Both the position numbers and the translations under genes were made by a program. DNA of 64,000 nucleotides. Origin: Bryoerythrophyllum caledonicum (taxonomy: Eukaryota > Streptophyta > Bryopsida > Pottiales > Pottiaceae). Numbering within the stretch: the stretch's first letter is position 1; each line of letters opens with the position of its first letter. The DNA lies in NCBI GenBank assembly GCA_963971425.1, contig OZ020518.1:6861989-6925988 (forward strand), in the 5' to 3' direction. The notes beneath the pieces were generated by a model, which saw only the letters and a list, made by a program, of their open reading frames with translations, made no database searches and was not told the DNA's origin. Shown one piece after another: positions 1 to 13,259 of the stretch.

Positions 1-3000
1 ACAATGTAGGAGAGAAGAGAGCAAATTGGAGGAGACTAGAAGAACCTGCACAGAATCGCTACAACTGCAAGAGCTTCTAGGAGTCTTGGCTGTGGACAGA
101 AGGCGGCGCGCGGAGGTAAGCCGTCACACATTATGTTGATCTCAAAATGCATGCATAGTCGTTTTGTAGTTGTATGTACAACTGTATATATGAATGTCAG
201 ACTAGTGATAGTTGTTTTGTAGTTGTATCTTAGTAGTAATTTAGTCGTAAAAGCCTTCTCAATAGTATTAGTTATATCATAAGTTTTTTTGAACAAAATT
301 GTAGTGTTGGCTCAAAAGTTTGCCCTTGCAATCCAGAAGTAGTTGACTAAATAATATTATTGTATTCAAGAATGAAGAATATCACAAGGTACTTAGAACA
401 ATACATAATGGAAAATCTTCATTTGTCCATACAAAATTTACAATATCGATTATGGTTGAATTGAAGTGGTTTTAAAGTATTAGACAACTGAAATGAATGC
501 TGTAAACATAATCTCTAGAAGCTCTGTAATAAAATAATGTAAATATTTTAGTACTCGTAGCTACATCTTCTTTACAATGTATAATGTTTAAAGAAAACTC
601 ATGTTGAAAGCGTCTTCTATTGATTCTTCTTTTTTTAGAGTATATAAGAATGAGTTGGATTCAATCTTAAAGACAAAAACGTGAGCAGCTAGAAGCACAT
701 TAAATATTTTTGTGAGGAATTTGAAGTACATTTGATATTTATGTCTGCAACAAATTTTGTATTAATTTTTTTTGCGCTTTACAACCTCAACTCTTATAGG
801 GTGTTTTTAAAATAATTCAATTTTTTGCATGCATGTGTTATATAAATTAGAATACAAAATTTGTAGTCTAAAAGACCAATATGTCTTTTTCTTAAAGGTC
901 CAAATGTATTCCAAACTTTACATTGAAATTAACAAATAATGATTCGTTTAGACCTACAATGTAAACTCTTTATTGTCTCCACATCATTTAGAAAATAAGC
1001 ATCCAAATGCTTCAGGAATAATACCAAAATTGAATTCATTGGTTTAACTTGGCAAAGGTGCTCTACAATAATGAAACCTATCTATAATCAAAATGAAAAA
1101 TTAAGGTCATGAAAATGATGTCTCCATGTTAAAAATCATCACATACAGTTATACAAATATTTTTATTTAACAAACCAATTGTGATAAATTCTTTGGTGTT
1201 TTTTCAGTAGACAACATATAGTTGTAGTACACGGACAAGACTAAGGAAGATCTTGAACCAAAGTATGGTACCTAAAACCATCAAAATTCACATGTCCCAT
1301 GCTCCGAAACCTGTCATCTTTATACTTGTAATCCTAACACAGTAGAAAGTCAGCAACGTACATACTTTAATGCTGGAGCAACTACAGTGCGACTACATGA
1401 CCTAAGACCCAATTTACCCCTTTCAAGCAAACCCCAAACATGCATTTCTACACAAGATTGTGATGCTTAGTACATGGAATAATGTGAAGAATAATCACTA
1501 TAAACCAAGTTTCAAAATTCTGGATTTTAAAAATAACATGATTTGTCTTTAGCTATTGATTAGGTGTTTGACAGTAAGCTTAGTATAAAAAGGGATAGCA
1601 ACTAAATTGAAGTGCATCAATAATGTCATAGTATAACCCAGTCATATTGACCACAATTAATTGTTACAGCACTTGACATGGTTGGTCCTCCAAAATCCAA
1701 GAATGTTAAGAAAAAGTTAATTACATAAACCAAATTTACGGAGTAAAAAATGTTATGAAAAGTATTTGTACATCAGCCGTTAATTAATTGTCCCACAATG
1801 GTATAGAAATGCTGCAACAATTACATTGTGAGTACATGACATGTGACACAGTATTCTCCATTCACACTGACCTAAAGAAGGCAGTGTTGCATATGAAATT
1901 GTTGCTTAGTACATCTAGGGCGATCAGAAATAGATTACATGAATCGAATTTAAATTATTGAGTACTAAAAATTGAAATAGTTGTACCATAGTTGTTGTTG
2001 AATCGTACCAGAGTATATTAATGCTGGAACGACTACATGGCGACTGTGCAAAATGTGTCACATACATAACCTATTTACATTGATCCTAAAGAGTGCGTTA
2101 ATGCACCTGACAGTGATGCCTAAGGACATGTACAAATGTCAGAAATAAGTTACATAAACCAAAATTGATAAAGAAAGCCCCCTTTAAAAAAAACAATTGT
2201 ATTCTAGTTGTTACAGTACTTAGTTGTTGCACAGTAGCAAAGAAATGCTACAGTGACTACACTGCAACTACGCTCCGACTACACTACAACTGCATTACCA
2301 ATGTCCCAACGTAACACATTCACAACAACCTTAAAACTGTCACTTTCCGCATAAACAACTGCCCAGGGCAAAATGAAATTTTATTTTATTTTTTAATGAG
2401 TGAAGTATAAAGAAGGAAGTAAAAAAATCAACTGCACTTGTGCCGCAGTTGTTTATTAGTAGTATTAGAGTTGAATGAAAGCCAAGACACAACTACAAGA
2501 CGACTTTGGTGAAAAATATGGACTTCATCCTTGATTTTCATCTAACCGCTTACTGAAATCGTTGGCGAGGGACGAAACTGTCCAACGCAGTTGTAGAGCA
2601 GTGTTATGTAGTTGTAATTACAACTACAGTACAACTCAAGAAGGTCAGCGTCAGCATTGAAGTTGTTTAATTCTTAATTCTTCTTGGATGCAGTTGTTTT
2701 TCACAGGGAGTTGTAAGAGAGCAGTTGTATTATGCTCCATTTCCTACTAGTGAAAGTTTTTGAACAACTTCATTGTATAATTTATTCATATCATTTTATT
2801 CATTGATGATTCCTACATGTGATTGGAGCCCATGCTCTAATGCTATAGTGTTCCAAGCATGTGATGATATATCTTTTTGGTATTGATAGTCAATATTATA
2901 GCCCCTAAAGGGTTAGAGCTCTAAAGTGGGCTTTTGCAAATCTTGGATAGGTTCCCACAATCACAGTTTATATTTTTTATTTTTGAAATCTTGTACAAAG

Positions 3001-3480
3001 ATTCAAGAAGGTACATGAGCTACGTTGATATATAATTCTTATTTTCATACAACATATAAATAAATGATGCTATCTCTAATGATTTTTGTTGAAAGCAAGT
3101 ACAACTCCAAAATATTGTGGCTACAAACTTTTGTTAAATCTGAGATTTTATTAAAAAAATTCAAAATTTTATGGATATTCTCCATTGTAAATTAGTTACG
3201 TACAAAACTAATCCACGCATAGGGTAGTAACATCAGTTGGGTTCAGGGTCAATCAACTCTAAACCAGAACCCTAAACCAATTGATGTTTCAAAACACCTC
3301 ATGCCGCTGACAAAAGAAATTCACTTTTGAGTTAAAACACACAGAAGCGGCGAGCGCGACTAAACTTTTGTGGAAGTCTGAACCTCCCACCTTGTTCCAC
3401 CTTCCAAAAAAATTAGATAATTTGTGAATTTTAGTCATAGATAACCGGTAAAGTAGTTAGTATTACGTAGAAGTAGGTTA
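1..3480. repeat. AT-rich gene-free region rich in TAGTTGTA/TACAACTA motifs
   Basis: No convincing coding region is visible. The short motif TAGTTGTA and its complement recur on both strands, with clusters near 55-70, 160-230, 1215-1225, 1370-1395, 1980-2000, 2200-2300, 2480-2500 and 2590-2730. Phrases such as 'aatgctg..ac.actaca' recur near 1370, 1807, 2020 and 2246. This looks like old repeat DNA, perhaps subterminal repeats of a DNA transposon, but I found no terminal inverted repeat pair or target duplication to define an element. Confidence 0.4.
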
Positions 3481-4010
3481 CACTACAAGAAAACCAGCCC
3501 AATGTGACTAGGTTTTATGACTACAATTGGGCATAAACCAAAATGTGACTAGCACTGTTTCTAGTCATTTTGACTTAGTCGCTTCAGACAATCTGACTGG
3601 GGGTCATATCGGACACTTCTTGTTCCCAATACTGCGTTCCCACAGTGTTTTGGGACCTCAAAATGGGACCTGCAGTGGGACTTGGGTCCATATGACTCTA
3701 TATAGTCATATATGTATGACTACACGTAGTCATCCATATGTAAATAGTGACTGAATGAATGACTATTTCTAGTGAGGTATAAGTCAACATAATACTGGTT
3801 TTATCACTACGCATAGTAGTGAGATGGTGACTAAATTGAGTCATTCATTGAGTTGGGAGAACGTGACTCTTTGGAGTCACATCTATTTGGCAACCCCTAG
3901 TCACAAATACTCAAATAGCTTCCAAATGGTATGACTAAATGTAGTGAGGTATCAGTTAATACATGATTGGTTTTATCACTGCGCATAGTAAATTAATGAG
4001 ATCTTGCAGG

Positions 4011-4093
4011 CATTGAGTCATACATTGAGCCATACATTGAGTCATACATTGAGTCATACATTGAGTCATACATTGCACGCATTGAGTCATACT
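4011..4093. repeat. 12-bp tandem repeat inside the CACTA element
   Basis: About six copies of the 12-mer CATTGAGTCATA run head to tail, with one variant (CATTGAGCCATA) and one interrupted copy near 4071-4082. The unit contains TGAGTCA and resembles the element's subterminal TGACT-type repeats, so it probably arose by slippage within the transposon. Confidence 0.85.
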
Positions 4094-4477
4094 CTAAAGG
4101 AAGAAGCATCTCTAAATAAGAGAGAATATGACACTTGTTCGCAAAGAATATGGGATAAATGTGATTACATGTTTCAAATGTATGCTCTCATATATTATTA
4201 CCTTGATTTTTTCAAAATTAACACTTATAGAGGTGCAATTAGCAAAGAAGAAAGTAGAGCATGTTATAACACTTAACACATAACACTCACTAGTCTTACC
4301 AATTGTGTTTTTGTAGGGAAGTCAATTTTTTTTAACATTCATGAAATTATAACGTTTATAGGGATAACACTGCTTCCTTGATCCGTTATGGTTTAGAATG
4401 TGATAGATTTATGAGTTTTGAATGAGTCCCAGGTCCTTAAGGGCTTACTTGATGTTGTTGTTTTTCACCAAGGCTGC

Positions 4478-4790
4478 AGGTGACGGTATCCATTTCCAGA
4501 GGCAAAGGAAGATTGCAAAGGCGGGCTTTTTGGCCAATCACAACCTGAAGGAAGCTTTTGATTAACAGAACATCATTGTCAATGAGAGGTGCCCTTTAGA
4601 ATAGAATTTCAGCACCAGTGCTCTAGGGAGGCTTCCTCTTGCAAGATTTTGAATGTTAGCATTTGAGATTTTTGCTTCTGATGTAAATTTCTCTTTGCTG
4701 GGCACTGCAGAGAGTTGGTTGATACCTGACTTAACTGGAACGACACCTAAAGAGCTTGGAAACATGAGTGTTGTTTTCAGTCTGGACGAG
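4478..4790 (+). pseudogene. Possible captured host-gene exons inside the CACTA element
   Basis: Two short open stretches look exon-like. The first follows GCTGCAG at about 4479 and is open to a TAA near 4565; it begins with residues GDGIHFQRQRK. The second, 4711-4790, lies between an acceptor-like GCACTGCAG and a donor-like GTAATC and encodes a stretch including PDLTGTTPKELGN. Frames are not joined and no start or stop makes a gene. Capture of gene fragments by CACTA elements is well known in plants; the parent gene was not identified. They could also be chance open stretches. Confidence 0.35.
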
Positions 4791-6106
4791 GTAATCTTTT
4801 ATGAACGCGTACTCTTAGAAATTCAGTAGGACTGTGCACTAAAACACTCAATCCAATGCTTTCTGTTGACCAAGGTTAGTCATGATTTTGGTTCATGTGA
4901 CGATAAGGAGTGAGAATCCTTGAACACGTAACGTGTTCAATAGTTAGCTCTTTGGTGCATGTGACTGGAGGCAATCACAGAGCATATCAACCTGCATGGT
5001 AGATTCAAGTGTGATTCTATTTTTATTAAGGTAGTGTGATGCCATTCTTGTAGTGTTGAGACTGCACTATCAGGATTGCCTGTAGGGTTCAGAGAGGTTG
5101 GTTGAATGGTAGAGAAGATTATACAACAAGGTGCACTTGCCTTCTTAGAATTTCAGCAGTGACCAACTCATATTACTGTGATTTGATCCAATTAGATAAA
5201 ATCTAGTTGAGTGTAGGTTTCGATGAAGGAGTTGTCTGATGTTATCTTATTTGAGACATGCCGCCAAATTTGAGATTGTTATTCAAGATTGTCATTCCTA
5301 CACTATGCACGTCTAAGTGCATTTTTGACAATGCCCATGGATGTGTTGAAGCCCCGGCTTCAAATTCAAGGCTCTAACAGAAGGTTTGTGCTACGTGATG
5401 ACTTTTCAGAATTCAAATTCGTACCTAATTTTTTGTGAGCATGGGAAATCTGTATGAAAGTTAAGCCTACAAGGCAATTTCGTGCATCTGGAAAGCAAGT
5501 GGGAAGATAGAGCAAGTGGAATCATGATTTTTGGACTCTCTTGCAAATTAGTTACTAATTTTTGAAGGTGTATTTAAAAGTGTTTCTAGAATGGTGCCCT
5601 AAAATGACATCCTAGAATGTTTGCGCGCAAACATAGTAGTGTTGAACATGGAAGTTATTATGTAAGTGGAGATTATGGACCTACTCCAATTTCACAGCAC
5701 TCACCTATTGAGCCAACGAGTAGAGGACTTCAAAATCATCTGATTGACATATATGACTACTACTAGTCAGGTTATTTACTACATGACTGCGTGTAGTCAC
5801 CCAAACCAACTCTCTTACTATAATAAGTCATACATAAACCAATTACCCTTACCATATGACTGCATTACTATGACTACACATAGTAAGCACTCAGAGCATG
5901 ACTCTGGGAACCGGGTAGGAGAACATATGTCCCGTTCCCGTAGCCGTTCCCACCCAGGTCCTCAAAAATATGACTACATATATGACTAGTGCATGACTGG
6001 ACCCTCTTAGGACTGATTTTAGACTAAACCAATGACTGAGGTGACTACTCAGTCATATGCGCTTAGTCACATCCAGTCACATTGGGCTCGTTTTCTTGTA
6101 GTGTTA

Positions 6107-8550
6107 TATAATAATTAGTGAAAGACGGTGAATCCTTAACCAGTTAATTAGTGTTAAAGTGGTGATAAAATCGGGCCTTAAAACTACCAACTTGTGCTCG
6201 GAAAGACCTAGAAAGACTGCCCGGGAAGGATCTCCGGGACAAACGTCCAAATCACCACTTAAGACTAAACTAACTAGTCAAAGTCTTCACCAACTAGATA
6301 GTATACTTAGTAGTGTTAGTTTTAGTAGTAGTTGTTTAGGTTTTTATGTTGTTGTTGTAGAAGTTTCAATTTCTATTTGGAAAAACGGGCACTTAATGTT
6401 ATATTAGGCAAAAGACAAAAATAATAAATAATCAAATAATCAAATAATTTTAATTTAAATTTAAATTTTTTTAAAATAATAATTTTAAAAATAAAAAATG
6501 ACATACCCGGGTATCAACCCGGTATAGCCTGATACCCGGATACCTGGGTATCACCCGACAGCTTCCTCGGGCAACAACAGCCGACCTCCCCTCCCAACAA
6601 CCTTCCAGGTTGATCCCCCTCTTTTTAGAACTCTCTTTCTCTTGCAACCCTCTCTCCTTCTCTCGCGACCTCCTCCCTCCTTATCTAATTATGTTCCCCC
6701 TCCTCAAATTTTCCCCTCTCTCTCCCTCTCTAGTTCTCTCTCTCATAGTTTCTCCCTTTCTCTCTATTTAGGTCTTTCTTTTTAGTTGGGGTTTTGTAGA
6801 AGAAGAAGTAGAAGAATAAGAAGATAAAGAAGGAGATTTGTGAAGGAGATTTCAAGGTGATTGGGGAGGCTTTTGGGAGGCTTTTCAAGGAAGCTTTAAG
6901 TGTCTTGGAGGTGGTGGAAGAGGTGCGCGCAAGCTAGGATTTGGAGGAGATTGGTGGTACCTAGGATTTGAACCACTAATCCTAGAGTTTGGTGGTAGAG
7001 GAGCCTTTTTGACAAGTTGGTGGAGATTCCTAGGCGTGCAGGTGGTGCAAGGAGGTTTATGGGCACGAGGCCGCAGCGAGAAGATCCAAAAGACAAGACC
7101 AAGATTGAAGGAGATTGCGGGTGCAACAAGGAGGTGGCAATAAGTTGGGGAAAAAGGTGAATTTTGCCCCATATTAGGTTTCTCTTATTTGTGCAAACTC
7201 CCTTGTTTGTTAAGTCTTTTTCTCTCTTTTTCTACTAGGGTGACGTCCAGTTACTTCCTCTCTAGTTCAGATAAAAGTCTATCGGTAGACTCTATATAGA
7301 CCTTGTATGTCCCAGGTCTTGGTTTCTTGCACTTGTGAGTCTACTTTAGTATCCCACCGTTTGGCAAAAGTAATCTATTATGTTTTCTCCACCTTCCCCC
7401 TCATCTCTAGGTCTTGACTAATTTTTCTATCATTTTTGTGGTCTTCCTGGTCAACCGGGAAACCTACTTTCAACTTCTTTTTTTCCAAGTCACCTCTTCA
7501 AAGTGGTCAATTGTGATGTTGTTTTATTTGTTGTAATACTAGATTCGTGCAATATCTACATCCACGTTAGTCTAATAAAGCTTTTTGGAGAAAGTACACC
7601 GGTTGTCCGATATACTTAATATGTTTTCCAGGCCAAACCGGAGTTTGTGATAATTTATAATAGGTGTAAATAGAAGGCACATCCCGGAGTAAGTCCATCC
7701 CGGACAATATGACTCCACCGATAACACGGACGCTTTCCAAATTGACCCGAAGAAATGGGAAGGGATTACGAAAGGAGAATAGTTTGAGGAGGTGGTTGAG
7801 TTTTTAAACTCAATCTTCCGGTTAATCTTTCTATGGATCTACTGGAAGATAATTCCACTCTTCTGGATGGGTCTTCATGTTGAGCCTTTGTTACATGTTA
7901 TGTGTTATTGTTGATTAATCCCACCGGTTGATGGGATGTTGTTAAAGTTGCTATATTTAAACACTAAGGTGAGAGTAGTGATGTCGATGGGGCCCCATTG
8001 TGCACCCGGACGCTACCACTTGAGTGGTTTCTCCGGCTGCTTACTTTTGTTAGGGAATGGTTCACCGATCCCAGACCGGAAGTCTTCTGGTTTACCAATC
8101 TACCGGTAATCCGCAGGTGACTACATTTCCCTTGATTTTAGGATCTAGATGCCATTTTGTCTTTTTGTGGATCTACTTTTGGAAGATAGTTATTTACTTT
8201 TGTGCACTCTCTAGATGTCATTTCCACCTTTTGGGGATCTAGTTTTGGAGGGTAGCTAGTAGCCTTTGTGTACTTAAGGAGCCTTGCGCTCTTGTGTTAA
8301 GTACTTTTTTTTTTATTCCTTTGCTCCTGTCTTGCCTTCATTGCTTGTGTCTAGAGTCTTTTGATGAGCTTGTGTGAATAGAGGTGGAGAGGTTTGAGTC
8401 CTCCTAGTGAGTCTTTGCTAGGATATGCAAGGTTGTGACTTGTTGAGTGTTATGTGATTGAATGTGAGTAGAGGCTTTCGGAGGGTGTAAGATATCCAAG
8501 TTAGATAGGTGGAGTAAGATCCGGGATCTACTTCAAATCCTTCACCGATG
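6107..8550. other. Gene-free, decayed repeat-like DNA with pyrimidine tract
   Basis: No coding region is convincing. A run of CCGG-rich phrases such as TACCCGGGTATC lies at 6500-6560. A long pyrimidine-rich tract (CTCTCT type, about 6620-6780) is followed by a purine-rich AAGAAG tract (about 6795-6870). CCGG-rich vocabulary continues to about 13,300, suggesting the whole stretch belongs to one transposon-derived block. I could not define its ends. Confidence 0.4.
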
Positions 8551-9405
8551 TGTTGGAATACGGTTGTTGCAAGTGCATCCCTTTGAGTCTTTTAAGTTAT
8601 CAAAACACCCCAAGTGGTGACTCGTATATCGTTCCAGGGATTCATGTGAAGCTTGCTAGGTTAGGAGAATCTGGTTATGACTCCTATCTAAACTTCCTCT
8701 TATTCTTCTTATTCAATCAGGCCCAATCCGATTACCTCACCTTTCCGGTTATCCGGATTGCTTCTCCTCACTTTCCTGTTTTCGGTTTTGAATCCGGATC
8801 CGGGAATATCAAACGACACACAACAGTAATCACCTTTAGTTTTCCCTCGTGACGTTAGCTATCAAAGAACGCGCCCTATTTGGAGAGGGACGGTGCACAA
8901 AACTCTCCCCTCGTAGATTAGAATGGGGAAAGAATCCACTATCAATCCTAACATCTTCTATACATAACAAACACCCGCACCCAAGTGGTGTCTACCTCTT
9001 CACAGTTGTAGGGACGCTACCGGACAACCGGTCACGCGAGAGGTATTCGACCCTTCGCTTACTACAACGACGAGAATCCTAGAGAATTTGGATCCGGTTT
9101 TGACCAGTTACAATTTTTAACCTTCTCGTGGAATCCCAAAGAAACCCGGATCCCTCACCTCCTCCTTTCCACTGCAATCCGGGCCTCACAAAGGTTACAC
9201 AACCATACGGAATGGGGTATGTCCATGACAAGCACCACTTCAGAGCTCACATGAAAAGAGATAGAAAGGTGTCAAAATTAAGGACACAGACTCAACATTA
9301 AAAATGGGCAGCACATCTCATACAACCTTAGGAATAGTGTCCCGTAATTGAGTGCTTGCAAACCCTCTTCCTAACACTAAGATAATGGGAACCGGATTCA
9401 AGCTG
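8551..9405. repeat. Diverged direct repeat, copy A (LTR-like start)
   Basis: Starts TGTTGGAATACGG and can be followed alongside copy B at 9914 for about 850 bp. Shared landmarks in the same order include GTGACTCGTRTATCGTTCCA, GAGAGGGACGGT, GTGGTGTCTAC and GACCCTTCGCTTACTA. The TGTTGG start is reminiscent of an LTR, but there is no primer-binding site or polypurine tract beside it. It could equally be an old tandem duplication; the offset between copies is 1,363 bp. Confidence 0.7.
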
Positions 9406-9913
9406 CAGCGGCGGCCATGCAAGGCGTCCGACCTACACACTAAAACCCAAGACTTGCGTGATTGGTATATCGGGACAAGTTTCCGATCGATTGTGAAAAC
9501 CGATAAACTAGCTGCAACCTTTTAACTCTTTCAAGGTGTAGAGTTAGTTTGTGGATATTGTGGCCTTTGGACTGCTAGAACTGAGGGCAATGACTTTTCG
9601 GGCAATATAAAAATTTACCGGAAAACTACTTTGACGCTCAACAAAGTTTAAACTAAACACTTGTGGTTACTTGTTATCGGTTACAAAGGTACTAGGGAAG
9701 CCATCCTCCGGGATGTGCTAAGGTATTAAGTGTGAAGCGTTGTTAAGATTTAAAGAGTTTGATGCACGATAAAAATCCCTGGAAACAATCTGGTTAGGTA
9801 GGCTAGCTTAAGGTTAATTTCGGTTAACTTTGAGAATTATGAACCATTAGACTACGACAACTTTGTATGGATAATTGAACGAAGTAACATCAATACATGT
9901 TTATAGTAACTAA

Positions 9914-10765
9914 TGTTGGAACACGCTTGTAATGGGTGCATCCCCTTGAGTGTTTTTAGCATCCAAAAACACCGAAGAAGTGACTCGTGTATCGTTCCAA
10001 AGATTGAGGTGAAGTTAGCCGATTTTTAGGACAATCTGGTCATTCTCTCCTCCCTCTTCTTTATCTTATTTTTCTCACAATCATCTACAATCTTGTCTCC
10101 TGTCCCTTCCAGTTAACCGGATTGTACTTCCTCCTTTCCCGTTTCCGGCGATAACTTCCGGATCCGGAAGGATCAAGCCACAATCATTCACCTCTAGTTT
10201 TCCCTCATGACAATAGCTATCGGAGAACATGTCCTATTAGGAGAGGGACGGTATTCAAAACTTTCCTCTCTTAGTTTAGAGTGGCAAAAGATTTCACTAC
10301 CGATCCTAATGACTCATAAACTCCAAAACGCACATGCACCAGGGTGGTGTCTACTTCCTCACAACTGTAGAGGCCCTACCGGACAGCCGATCACACAGGA
10401 AGTATTTTGACCCTTCGCTTACTATAATGACGACTTTTCTCGAGAATCCGGATCCGGTTACGACCATCCAAGGCTTCTGCCCTCTATTCCGGAATCCCAA
10501 AGAAACTCGGATCCCTAACCTCTCATTTCCACAACTATTTGGGCATCCAAGGGCAACTCAGCCATTAGCTAATGGGGTGCTACCGCGTTAGGATACATTG
10601 GTGTACTTCCAAACAAGAGTTTGGGAGGTATCAAGATTAAGGCACAAACTTGACATAAAATAAGACAGTGTATCTTTACAATTGTAGAAAAATCCATTGG
10701 GCAGCTGGTGATTGCTAAAACCCTTTCTAACATTGGGATAACAGAATCTGGATTTTGGATACGAT
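9914..10765. repeat. Diverged direct repeat, copy B (LTR-like start)
   Basis: Partner of copy A at 8551-9405, in the same orientation. It starts TGTTGGAACACGC and shares the same ordered landmarks, with many substitutions and small indels, so the duplication is old. It lies just downstream of the broken minus-strand ORF at 11124-12994. Confidence 0.7.
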
Positions 10766-11123
10766 TGTGAGCTTTAGAGGCTTCCAACCCATTCGGGGAA
10801 ATCCAAGTGGAAATCGGGTCTGAAATCCTCTTTTAATACCCTTAGGACTAGATGAACTCACCAGACCCTAACAAACTTGTAGCTAACAGTTAAGTACCCC
10901 GCCTTGAAGAGTAAAAATAGGAAATTCCATGATTTCCATTGTGAGTCTCTCTTCCGACGGTGCCACACAACGGCCGAAAAACAACCACTTGATGGTCACA
11001 AACAATTGCCACTACCGGTCAGATCCGGAAATCGTGGATCAGATCCACAAATCACGGAGCCGTTCCTAGCAGCCAACCCTAGCCTACCGGTTCACTATAA
11101 CCATTTAACCCTAACTTCTACGG

Positions 11124-12994
11124 CTAGTTTCTTGGGAGACCAAAGCCAACACCTCTATCATAATCTTCGTCCTCGTGCCTTCGATCTTCTTTCTCCTCCG
11201 ACAAATCCCGTTCTCCGCCCGCCAAAGTCCACACTTGTCGTAATCTTGTCCCACCGTTACCTTCCTTGCCCGCCACCTGCTGTACCTCAACTCTCTTGTA
11301 CGGAGATGTCTTCTCAGCCAAATCCCAAGCCACCGTGTGCGACACGGATCGGGTTTGACGCATCGAAGGTGTCGTCTTCTCCTGCCCAATCGAGGCTCGC
11401 CTCTTGGAAATCCTGGAATCCGGGGTGGCATCTTCATCCCGACTCACCTCACCCTTCTTGCCTTCATTCCTCAGTTTGGCGCTTGGGAGCCACTCGTCCT
11501 TGCGCTTCTTCGGCACCGGCCTGGGGGTTCAAAATCCGGTTTCCGATTCCGGTTCTTCGACTGACTCCGAAAGAGTCTCAGCTTGTTTCCTTTCCGGAGA
11601 GACCTTCCTCTCACCTTTCCCAACCTCCTTGGAGATCCTCGCGTTGATCTTCCGGCACTCCTCGAGCACCTTCTCCATCTTTGCGTGGTATATCTCCACC
11701 ACCCCAACGAATTTCTTGGCCATTGGCTCGGACAACTTTTGGGCTTTGTCGAATCCTTCATCAAAGAACCTAGCCTTCAACACCACATCGCTCGGGAACT
11801 ACACAAGCTCGGTGACGCGGACCAGGGCCAATGCAGATTTGTTCGCTTTTATGGCCATTGTGACCGCCTCTTCTCCATTCTTTTCCGCAGCTATCTGGAG
11901 TTTCCGGTTTCTATTCTCGAGTGAGGTAAGCCGGTCTTCTAACTCCTGCACGTTCCACGGTTGGAGCTTCCTCTTGAGCTGGCCGCAAAGCTCCTTGGGA
12001 CTCACCTTTCTAGCAATCCGGCACGCCTCGGCGAGTATGGCCTCCATGTGCTCATAACTCTCCTTCGCCCTCTTGTATTCCGCGGCGATGGTGTTGAACG
12101 GGTCCTCCTCTTCTGCTTCCTTGTTGGTCTTCTTCCTTTGGGTTGGAGATGTAGTGTCGAAAGTTGGAACGCTTCGTCTACTTCCTCCTCTTCCTCGTGT
12201 TGGCCGACGAAGGTCTCACATCTTCCTCGAAGGATTCCGACTCCTGATCCTCGTCCGGTGTCTCGTCGTCCACTCAGTCATGGCTCGCCAACACTTTCGC
12301 TGTCTCTTAAGTGGTCTCTTCGTTGTCCCGCAACAAGTCGTAGTGGTGGTATAGATGGTACAAAAATGGAGAGATCGGGGTGGGTCGGGCCTTTCCTAAC
12401 CCGGTTGTCAGTTTCTCCACTAACTCCCCTATGATCTCTCCCCACGCTACCAATCGCTCACTTGTGTAAGACCCATAGATAGTGTTCACGAGCGTAGTGG
12501 TGGTCATAGAAAGAGGATCCAGATACAGAAATGGGAGTAAGGATCCGGGGGTGAGAATCCGGGGTAAGATCCAGATACAGAAATGGGATTGTAAGGATCC
12601 GGGGGTGAGAATCCTTACAATCCGTCAGGGTCAGCCCATCCTTAGGATTGGCCTTCCGCGCGAACTTCCCATCTATAAACGACTCTCGCCGAGAGCACAT
12701 ACCTTCTGCCTTCATCGAGAACTCATAGACTGCGCTCCAGACCTCTGTTGTCTACTTCTCCGGATCCGCTCGTAGGGTATGATCCCATTCGTTTGACCGC
12801 CCCACCATCAGCTCCCGCACCATGACGTCGTCGCGAAAACTCCATGGCTGCTCCCTCGGTCCTATGCAATCCATCCGCTCCAGATCCGCCTCCAACGCCT
12901 CACAGTCCTTCTCGGATTCCAGCACTGCGGGTATCACTGTCTTGAAGTTGACGACAACCTCTACAATCGCCTTACCGCTCGACGCCTTCCCCAT
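11124..12994 (-). pseudogene. Broken transposon-type ORF with coiled coil
   Basis: The minus strand from an ATG at 12994 encodes a decayed protein. The first part includes SNEWDHTLRADPEK, then an in-frame TAG near 12752, and continues in the same frame with GMCSRRESFIDGKFARKANP. A local ~60-bp duplication (12519-12612) then disrupts the frame. The next piece (12507-12307) contains LGKARPTPISPFLYHLYHHY. From about 12170 to 11124 a single frame stays open except for two stops near 11799 and 11529; it is rich in Glu/Lys/Arg and coiled-coil-like (for example VQELEDRLTSLENRNRKLQ). The pattern resembles proteins carried by poorly characterised plant transposons, perhaps a Transposase_32-like or gag-like protein, but I cannot assign a family. 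Confidence 0.5.
12519..12612. repeat. Short ~60-bp imperfect tandem duplication
   Basis: The phrase GATCCAGATACAGAAATGGG followed by GTAAGGATCCGGGGGTGAGA occurs twice about 60 bp apart. It falls inside the broken minus-strand ORF and puts its two halves into different frames. Confidence 0.75.
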
Positions 12995-13259
12995 GGTTGC
13001 ACTTGCAAATGGAAACCTTCACCCAGATTCCATAGTAGATTCCCCACCCGCTCTCAAAACTCTACGACCGAATCCTAATTCCAATTCAAACCCGGCTGAA
13101 ACCTTGTCCGCGGATTTCCCTAAGCTCAGCCTCCGATCTCCACTCGTTGCTCTCTCCCTCATTCTCCCCTCTCCGCTAACCCTCATAAAACTGTGCTTAA
13201 GAAAAGATACGGTAAGATTCCCCAGGCTAACTATTTATTAGTCATCCGGTAATCATTAC

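Larger units (their letters stand above)
3481..6103. mobile_element. Non-autonomous CACTA (En/Spm-like) DNA transposon
   Basis: The element starts CACTACAAGAAAAC and ends with GTTTTCTTGTAGTG, the classic CACTA terminus. The terminal inverted repeats pair over about 28-31 bp with roughly two mismatches and continue as CAGCCCAATGTGACT and its complement. A 3-bp direct repeat, TTA, flanks both ends (3478-3480 and 6104-6106), as expected for this superfamily. Subterminal repeats of the ATGACTA type, often palindromic (for example around 3717-3737 and 5744-5990), occur at both ends. It is 2,623 bp long and no transposase ORF is visible, so it must depend on an autonomous relative. Confidence 0.93.
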
